A stretch of DNA of 64,000 nucleotides from Phaseolus vulgaris (Eukaryota > Streptophyta > Magnoliopsida > Fabales > Fabaceae), in NCBI RefSeq assembly GCF_000499845.2, contig NC_023750.2, positions 28,941,652 through 29,005,651 on the forward strand, read 5' to 3'. Positions 56,979 to 64,000 of the stretch are shown one piece after another. Below the pieces are notes generated by a model, which worked only from the letters and a program-made list of their open reading frames with translations, was not told the DNA's origin and did not search any database. Numbering within the stretch: position 1 is the stretch's first letter; the number at the start of each line of letters is the position of its first letter. The position numbers and the translations under genes were made by a program.

Positions 56979-58051
56979 TGTACTGACTCGTCCTCGGGCG
57001 TTGACCAAAGTCAAACATACGTTGGGACTCACCAAGGGGCTCCAAGGAGGAAAGTTAGTGTGTTGACCGCCTTGGGCGTCGCCGGGTGTGGACGTCGCCA
57101 GGTATGCGTCGACAAGTTTAGACGTCGACCACCTTAAAGGCGTGACCCGTTGTCCTCAGAGCGTGCTTTGGCCCAGATGGTGCCATCCCCCGATACCCAC
57201 AGGTAGGGAAGACCGTGGAGGGGGCGGCACAGTGAGAGGTCACGGTACGGGCGTGGAGGCCTCAGGCCTCGGTACCTCAGAACAGTAATAAAGAAAAAAG
57301 AAAGGTGGCTTCAAGGCCATATTCCCAGTACCAGCAGGTAGTGACCTGACTCGTGAAGTACCATTGCATGAGGTGTAGGGACGTGGCAATCCACGCCACC
57401 TTTGGAGAATCGTTGGGACAAAAACGACCCGGGAGAGGGCCACGTCCCAGGGGTAATCTACATGCATGGTGCGAGAGGAAGGCTGAGATACTCCCAGGGC
57501 GACTGACTAGAGGCTGGGGCGCATGAGTTGGCACCCAGGTAGTCATCCCCTGTGCCGGATACACTTTGAGGATGGAAGACTTACGCGCTAGGATTTCCCT
57601 AAGTTGGGTTACAGCATCGTAAGGCCTTCCACGTGGAGTTGCGCTTAAGTCATAAGTGACACGTGGCAGTAGCACTGAAACCCAAGGTACATAAGCTTTT
57701 CTGAAAGCTTAGTGAGGTACGTTTTGACATTTTTACACACGCTTGAATCATTTGCTAGCTTACACCTTGTACGCACGAGTGATTTCAGCACCAGAGAGAG
57801 AAGTTAGTTAGAAAACGGTTACGCACCTTCAGAACACCTGAGTCACAATGTTCCGATACGGAGGTGCACGGTGTTTACTGCCTTATTGACTTGAGCGTCG
57901 GAGTGCAAACGACCGCGAGGGCGCCCTTTGTTCTCTTTGTTTCAGGTACTTACGGCGGCGAAGGGTGGTGATCTGGAACAAAGATGAAGGAGTCCTTGAT
58001 ACGCGAGTCTTAGCTGCGGACGAAGCACGATCTCGTCAACCGGCAGGAACA
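56979..58051 (+). repeat. T2 5' LTR
   Basis: About 1,073 bp from TGTACTGACTCG to GGCAGGAACA; the end is fixed by the primer site and the start is inferred from TG plus the composition change. TGACTTGAGCGTCGGAGTGC lies at 57887-57906, followed by GTTTCAGGTAC near 57940. Unlike T1 it contains many GACGTCGCC-type words near its start. Confidence 0.75.
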
Positions 58052-58071
58052 TTTGGCGTCCACCGTGGGGC
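58052..58071 (+). promoter_or_regulatory. T2 primer binding site, tRNA-Lys type
   Basis: TTTGGCGTCCACCGTGGGGC directly follows the LTR and differs at one position from the tRNA-Lys-type site described for T1. Confidence 0.7.
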
Positions 58072-58154
58072 ACGTTCTAAAACGATTGTCCCACCGCATG
58101 TAGTTGGAGGTTCAGTAGCGAGCTCTGTGTAGGTTTTTCAAGAATCTTGCGAGA

Positions 58155-58350
58155 TTCACCGTTCATCTTGAAGTTGCACGAAGTTTCATCGATTGTTTTT
58201 GTTTTCGTTCAGTTTTCACCGTTCGTCTTTGAAGTTTCGTTTAGTTCCACCGTTTGTTCGCGGTTTTGCTCATTTTCACCGATTGGTTTCCCTGTTTTCC
58301 TAAGTTTCTACCGTTCGTTTGCGTTCCCGCTCAGTTTTCACCGAAGGATT
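58155..58350 (+). repeat. ~30-bp-period leader array in T2
   Basis: TTCACCGTTCGT-like words start at about 58155, 58184, 58215, 58245, 58275, 58305 and 58337, i.e. every 29-32 bases. Spacers vary but are T-rich (GAAGTTTCGTTTAG type). The array lies between primer site and gag start. Confidence 0.75.
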
Positions 58351-58399
58351 GTCCAAGAATCACAGTTACAATTCGAAGTTCTCCAAGAAATTACGCAGA

Positions 58400-58879
58400 A
58401 TGAGGACGACAAGGCATAGTTCGACGCGCGCTGAGAGTGATGACATGACCATGCAACAGGTCATGGAGATGATGCAAGGCCTACAGGAAGCGATGGCGGC
58501 ATCAAAGGCTGAGCAAGAACGCATACAGGTGGATCTGGCGGCGTCGCAGGCGAGGAATGAAGATTTATGTCATGCGAACGAGGAGTTGCGCCGTGGGTTA
58601 CGCAATCACCCGGGAAGTCGTGAAGCAGAAGACCGTGAGTGTTTCACGCCACCTAGGGAGTTTCCCATGCCGTTCTCGCAGTCGATCATGGAGGCGGTAA
58701 TTCCCCACACGTTCGTAGGTCCGAAGGTGACGTTCATGGGGATGTAAGACCCCGAGGCACACCTCACTGCGTTCCACACGCAGATGATGTTAGTTGGCGG
58801 CTCTGACGCCGTTGGATGCAAGCTCTTCATGAGCACCTTAACAGGAATGGCAATGGATTGGTTTATCAGCCTTCCAGAT
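58400..58879 (+). pseudogene. T2 gag, N-terminal part
   Basis: ATG 58400 starts a product collinear with T1 gag: a basic start, Met-rich coiled coil (MTMQQVMEMMQGLQ), FPMPFSQSIMEAVIP, then the capsid. A TAA at 58745 interrupts it, after which the same frame continues (DPEAHLTAFHTQMML, DWFISLPD) to the solo LTR at 58880. The second half is at 59584-60135. Confidence 0.85.
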
Positions 58880-59583
58880 TGATGGATTCCTATGAGCTCT
58901 TCTTTGCTTTTTGGTGATGAAACTTGCGGAAGCTTGTGGAGGAGATGAGCAAGGCCTTCCTAAGAAGTATGGGTGCCTTGAAGGTGCATGAGAGTGGGGA
59001 ATTGGGGAGGTTCGGCCAGCCCCTTTGAAGGTGATGAAGTGAAGATTAAAACCTAGATGCTAGGCAAAGAGTAGTGTATGACACAAAATTGGCAGCATAA
59101 CAATACTTTATTCAATCTTGAAAATACATGATGTTGGCTCCCCCTTTTATAGGCTAAGGAGGACCATAAAGGTTAACCTAATGATAAGAAAATGCAATCT
59201 AAATAAAATGTAAATGACATCACAAGGAACTCATGGCACATGGCCGGTCCTAGTGAAAGAATCCTTCTAGAAACATAGCAAATCTAGCAAATCTAGGTCA
59301 AATCCTCATGGAATCAAGTTTGTGCTATTTACACTACAACTAATACTAAGCTACTCTTGATGGGTCTTCATGTAGCATATACAAATAGCTCTCTCTTCCA
59401 TCCGTAGCTTGGTCCAAGTCTTCATGGATTCGCTTGGCCATGGACCTAGTAATTGGTCCTAAACGCTCTTCCCTTTGCACTAGACGTTCTTCGTTTGCTT
59501 TTGGATGCTCACGTCTTGGCTCTAGACGCTTTTGGCTTGGCTCTTGTCTTTCATGGGAGGTTGAGCTTGGCCCTCTTCCATCA
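58880..59583 (-). mobile_element. 704-bp solo LTR inside T2 gag
   Basis: Begins TGATGGATTCC and ends CTTCCATCA, with perfect CAGAT duplications (58875-58879 and 59584-59588); removing it rejoins T2 gag in frame. Read on the minus strand from its end, the first ~240 bases encode a basic tail with RLGPITRSMAKRIHEDLD, the C-terminal motif of plant gypsy polyproteins, ending at a stop at 59346. The parent element therefore had its ORF running into the 3' LTR. Confidence 0.88.
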
Positions 59584-60135
59584 CAGATGGCCACATAACC
59601 TCCTTTGCACAGCTGTTCCGGGAGCAGTACATAGCGAACCGAGCTCCTCCACCGGTGTCGTACGATCTCTTTGATGTGGAGCAGTATCAAGGAGAGACGT
59701 TGAAAGAGTATATCAACCGGTTCGGGGCACAGGTGGTGAAGGTTGGCACCATCGAGGAATCGACGATTGTCTATGCGTTTAGGAAGGGGATGTGTCCTAG
59801 ACCTTTCTGCGAATCAATCATCAGAAGCCGCCCCCGAACCTTTGCAGAGATTAGGCGTCGCGCGGTGGAGCACATAGCAATTGAGGGCGAGGTGTGCGAG
59901 AAGCGTACAAGTGTTGCACCAGCACGCCCAAGAGCGCAGTCGCGTGCCCAGCCCGCCAGGGTGAACGAGGCCACGATTGGAAAGAGGGGTCAGGACAAAA
60001 GGCGCCCTTACGAGGCGAGGAAGCCCCAGGCGAGGGGGCGCGCAAAAGGAAACAAGCCGGTGAGGCATAACTTTGTGGTAGAGTTGAAGGACTTAATCGT
60101 CGTGCCTATCATTGCAGACAGGCTGAGGGCCCCAA
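59584..60135 (+). pseudogene. T2 gag, C-terminal part
   Basis: Continues the capsid after the solo LTR (GHITSFAQLFREQYIA, SYDLFDVEQYQGETLKEYIN, RPFCESIIRSRPRTFAEI), then an Arg/Ala/Pro-rich basic region and the LKDLIVVPIIADRL block that precedes the zinc finger in T1. It is cut after RLRAP by G2. This half has no stop. Confidence 0.85.
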
Positions 60136-61178
60136 TGATATGATTCCAATAGCAAGATATAGATGATTCTTTGACATTTTATGGAATCAACTTGAGCTGG
60201 AATATGATTAGGCACTTTTCTAGAATTGGATCAATGTTCTATCATTCAAGAACTCACCAAAACTTAAGTAACCAAGCCAAAACTCATATGGAAGTCCTTT
60301 TCTTGTCAATTGAATCGGTTAAAAGACATAAGAATTGAAATGAACTGATTAAAATACTTATCAATTGAAATGCACCGAACAAAAGCAAGAAAGAATGAAG
60401 ATGAACCGATTAAACTCAGCAAGGAAGAAGATGAACCGAACAAAACATGAATTAAAGCTAAAACACCGTATAGAATTTGCAAGAAAGGACCTAAGACAAG
60501 TTTATGAGTTCATACGGACATGGAGATGAAAGGAAAAGATGGAAAAGAGAGAAGACTTATGTGGTTGAAGAACTTGGTTGATGAACACGCCACTTGAAGT
60601 GTGAATGCTCCAAGATAAGTGTGAATTGCCGCCACTTGAGGAACCAAGGCACTCAAGATGAGACTAGGAAGAGGAGAAGGCAAGTTCTCACTCACTCAAT
60701 CACCAAATTGGGAGAGTTTCATTACTTCAAAAATCAATTCTCCCATTTGAAGGACCTTAGCCCTCCTTTTATAGGTGGAGAACCGGTCAGGAAACTTACA
60801 AAGCAAGCTAACCAAAAGTCCCTTGCATGCTACCCACTCTAGCGCCTAAAGTGAGACATGAAGAGTCACCTTCTAGAAAATTCTAAACTAATGCCTAATA
60901 ATGCTTTACAAAAAGAGGTTTCTTTAGGTTTCCCTCTTAGCACCTACCTAAACACTATTCTATATTATTTACAAATTTATACAAAAGAAACTATAAAGAG
61001 GGACATTAATTGAAGCCTATTCTTGAAAGCTTGTAGACTTCTTTGGCTTTAGGCTTGGTCCTCTCTTTATTTTATGTCTTCTATGAATTTTGAGAAGACT
61101 AGAAGGAAGAACTTCAAATGTGTGGGTGAATAACCTCTTCCTTCATTAATAAAAGCCTCTCCTATGTGATCTCCATCA
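60136..61178 (-). repeat. G2 3' LTR
   Basis: About 1,043 bp. In minus orientation it begins TGATGGAGATCACATAGG. The polyprotein frame enters it for about 112 bases and stops at 61067. No second copy is in the window, so the boundaries rest on TG/CA ends and on the T2 gag break. Confidence 0.65.
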
Positions 61179-63257
61179 TACTCCTCGAGTTGGAGAGAAT
61201 TCGACCACGAATTCTGAATCCTTGCATATAACAAAGTCAGTTTATTTTTACAATTAAAAGTGGAAGAAAAATGCAAACATGACTTAGCATTAGTAAACAG
61301 TGGGAGTTCAGAAAAGGAGGTTCTATAAACAAACCAAGTTGGAAAAATTTGTTTGGGAAGGATGATATGTTTTGGAAAAAGACCTCTTAAATGGTGAAAC
61401 CCATTAGGAGGTATGAAAAAATCATCCCTAAAATTTTTTAACCAAGTTGGTGTTGAAATAGGAACCTTGGGTGATGAAAAAGATAAAGAAGAAAAAGACC
61501 TTGGAGGTTCCATGTGAGGCATAGCACGAGTCAACATGATGGATTTTGTGGATAAAGTGGTGTGACTCGGTGTAGTACTTACTTCTTTTTCTTTCTCATT
61601 TTCTCTTTTAGTTTTCATTTTTATTTGGTCCTTATGAACCTCTTTGGGAGAGAATGTTTTAAGATAACCTTGCGCCCTTGGAAGGAAAAAGACATTGTAT
61701 TGGATAGGCCATCATGTAAAACATGTCTATCAAATTGCCAAGGCCTTCCTAAAAGAAGATGAGTTGCTTCCATGGGTACAACATTACATAAAACCTCATC
61801 TTTATACTTTCCTATTGCAAAGTTAATAAGGACTTGTTTGTTAACCATTATTTCACCTTCGTTACTTAACCATTGCAACTTATAAGGCTTGGTATGAGAG
61901 ATAGTGGGTAAGGCTAACTTCTCCACAACTCTTGTACTAGCCACATTAGTGCAACTACCCCATCAATAATCAAGGAACATAACTTGTTGTTGATAAGACA
62001 GCGGGTGTGAAAAATATTTTCCCTTTGGGTATCATTCAAAGATTTTGGAATTGTGCTCAACATACACCTTATCATCAATAAGTCACCTTCACAAGGACTT
62101 TCTCTCTCAATCTCACTTGATGGCTTAGAAGGTGAAGAATGCCTAGATGAATTGGAATCATGCTCACTAATTACTACCCTATTATGCACAAACATATTCC
62201 TTTTAGAAGGGCAATTAGAAGCTATGTGACCATATCCCAAACATTTAAAACATTTTTTACTAGACGATTTGATGGGTGATATATGAGTAGAAGTACAAGG
62301 CTTAGACTCTTTAGGTGTGAAAGAAGAATCCTTAGAAGGAAGGTTTGAAAAAGACTTCTTATTTTTCCAAGAGTTGTTGTAGTAACCATCATTGGGAGAG
62401 TTTTTAAAAGCATTTTTCTTAGCAATTTGAGCTTCAACCTTCATTGCAAGGTGAACCAAAGATCCCAAAGATGAATACTCTTGAAGTTCAACAACATCTT
62501 GAATATCCCTTCTTAGGCCACTTACAAACCTAGCTATCATAGCTTCCTCACTTTCTTTCAAATTAACTTTAAGTAAAAGCGTTTCTAACTCCTTAAAATA
62601 GGCATCCACACTTAGCGTGCCTTGTTGAAACCGTTGAAGCTTCAACACGAGGTCTTTCCTAAAGTGTGGTAGCACAAATCTAAAGCGCATACACTCAACC
62701 AAATTGTTCCAAGAGATCATGGGAGGTCTCTTGTTATAACAAATGTCCGTTACATAGCCATGCCACCATTTCATGGCATAATCAACAAATTCTAGAACGG
62801 CTAGCGTCACCTTTTGGTCCTCCTCAACCTCAAAGGTGTTAAAAATTTGTTCACATTTAGCCTCCCAATCTAAATACATATTTGGATCACTATCCCCATT
62901 AAAGCTAGGGATTTTCATAAAAGGAACTTGGGGCTTGGTCTCTTGTTGATGTCTTTGTTCACGGTGGTGGCCTCCCCCATTGGAAGGATGATGATGCCTC
63001 CTCCTTCTAGTATCCTCTCCATTGCCGTGAGCATTTGAAGAGCTCTTGGAAGAATGCCGAGGAGAAATGTGTCTACTATGCAAAGAATGGGCAACTCCTT
63101 CTTGCTTCAATTCAATTTTGGCCAAACGTGCTTCTAATTTTTGCAATTCTTCATCCTTTTGAGCAAGAGCCTTCCTTGCTTCTTTCAATTCATTAAGAAC
63201 ATAAGCTCTATGAGTAGAGCGTGGCTTTGAAGATTCAGCACTTGAATAGGTATCCAT
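61067..63257 (-). pseudogene. G2 gag-protease polyprotein with RT-integrase deleted
   Basis: Minus strand from ATG 63257. An N-terminal coiled coil (NELKEARKALAQKDEELQKL) and His/Ser/Arg-rich stretch are followed by the capsid (FNGDSDPNMYLDWEAKCEQIF, WWHGYV, LPHFRKDLVLKLQRFQQGT), a zinc knuckle CFKCLGYGHIASNC at about 62230, and a retropepsin around 61950 (LIIDG then ASTRVVEKL). A one-base deletion near 61956 breaks the protease active-site region and a second frameshift near 61650 breaks the linker. The tail goes from an RT-entry motif straight to EEYDGDHIGEAF in the LTR. Gag itself is an intact stretch of over 400 codons. Confidence 0.85.
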
Positions 63258-64000
63258 TAGAAAAGAAAAACAGCAAACACAAGAACAAACAATGTTAAGA
63301 AAACAAAGTTAGCAACAATTAGAACAAAATGCCGAAGGGAAGAATCACTCAAAGCACTCCAAAGAAAGAATACTCCCCTTTACCAAACTGATCTTGAGGC
63401 CTTTAGTAACCTCAAATGAAAGATGTCAAAGCAATAGCACACAATCTCAAAGCTAAACACCACAAAACCAAAGAAACAATGAAAGACAATCAAAAAAAGG
63501 TATAAACAAGAAACGGCTATAACAAAAGGAATACAAGATATATGACAAACTCAAAGATTAGTGAATAAAAGACAAGCAAGAAAATAAGGTACTCAATGAA
63601 AAAGAAGGCACACAAAAGAGACCTAAAGAAAAGTACTAGAGTAGATGAAGAAAACAAAAACAGAACTACTGGAAAATATTTTTGTGCAAACTGTGCGTAA
63701 TGTTTACAGATTTATCTGGAATGATATAAAGCGAACTGGAATATGAAATTGTAACCACAGAAAGTTCAAGATCTTAGCTCAACAATGCATTGAAATTACT
63801 CAAAAACAGTAAGCCAATTAATTGTGATAAATTTTCTAAAATCACTGCCAGATTACCGTATTTTTTTCGGCAGAATTACACACTGTTTGTATTTTATTTA
63901 TCATTTTTTTTGTACTTTGAATTTTAAAGTACTGCTTTTTTCTACTTTTTTACAACACTTTGACGAACACAAATCCAGAATTTCAGAAATTTCCAGTAAG
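63258..64000 (-). other. G2 leader, AT-rich
   Basis: Upstream (minus-strand sense) of G2 gag. No ORF, and no match to the G2 LTR is seen, so the 5' LTR starts further right. Confidence 0.5.

Larger units (their letters stand above)
56979..64000 (+). mobile_element. T2: 5' part of a second Tat-like Ty3/gypsy element, interrupted
   Basis: The 5' LTR (56979-58051), tRNA-Lys-type primer site and gag are on the plus strand. Gag similar to T1 gag is split by a 704-bp solo LTR at 58880 and by G2 at about 60136, and the window ends inside G2. Pol, antisense gene and 3' LTR are not visible. The right boundary is outside the window, so no target duplication could be checked. Confidence 0.8.
60136..64000 (-). 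mobile_element. G2: gag/protease-only Ty3/gypsy element, truncated by window end
   Basis: Minus-strand element inserted in T2 gag. Its 3' LTR is 60136-61178; the 5' LTR must lie beyond 64000. Inside are gag, a zinc knuckle, the protease and the start of the RT N-terminal region (LRGLFPKHI, FVYRTSF), which then jumps directly to the polyprotein C-terminus. RT, RNase H and integrase are absent. The left end could be 60136 (TGATATGATTCC) or 60141 (TGATTCC). Confidence 0.75.

Noticed and set aside
1..64000. tRNA, rRNA and CRISPR arrays
   Set aside because: No cloverleaf with a convincing A/B box pair, no rRNA core sequence and no spacer-repeat array was noticed; the direct repeats present are tandem arrays or LTRs.

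Overview
This is plant nuclear DNA, most likely from a legume. The one intact host gene, an A-type cytochrome P450 at 1.8-3.5 kb, resembles the CYP83 family I know from soybean and bean, and spacer composition, LTR retrotransposon types and MITEs fit a dicot. There are no bacterial-style operons. One ordinary host gene sits at the left edge of about 60 kb of intergenic and transposon DNA. Family names are from memory of motifs; no database was searched.

Layout. 1-1137: 3' end of a decayed LINE. 1779-3466: two-exon CYP83-like P450. 4778-10918: non-autonomous Copia element (E1) with AAATT target duplications, a broken gag, no protease/integrase/RT, and a third ORF. 10.9-21.8 kb: AT-rich spacer with a hAT-like element, a ~36-bp minisatellite, an LTR fragment, a fold-back element, an snRNA-type promoter before an unidentified possible RNA gene, and a diverged direct duplication (17.16-17.74 and 19.33-21.72 kb) whose second copy carries three consecutive MITEs with 9-bp target duplications.

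21805-43315: a nested tower. An old minus-strand Copia element (C1) is split by a solo LTR (23956-25098), a Sirevirus-like Copia element (S2, 25165-34017) and a decayed Ty3/gypsy element (G1, 35063-42768). G1 is split by two more solo LTRs (37725-38833 and 40945-42092). Target duplications and resumption of interrupted reading frames support this order.

44606-56784: a nearly intact, recent Ty3/gypsy element of the Tat (Retand-like) type (T1). Its 796-bp LTRs differ at 5 positions and it is flanked by ATATT. A minus-strand gag-pol with dual RNase H is opposed by a plus-strand two-coding-exon gene (antisense ORF), with a tandem repeat field between their 3' ends. A few transitions have inactivated it. 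56979 to the end: the 5' part of a second Tat-like element (T2, plus strand), interrupted in gag by a 704-bp solo LTR and by a minus-strand gag/protease-only gypsy element (G2) that runs off the window.

Functionally the window holds one probable enzyme gene and a collection of retroelements, none with all enzymes intact. The points most worth checking are the T1 antisense gene, the third ORF kept by a pol-less Copia element, a 20-bp motif shared by LTRs of several families, a 30-bp-period leader array in T2, and the snRNA-type promoter at 17.77 kb.
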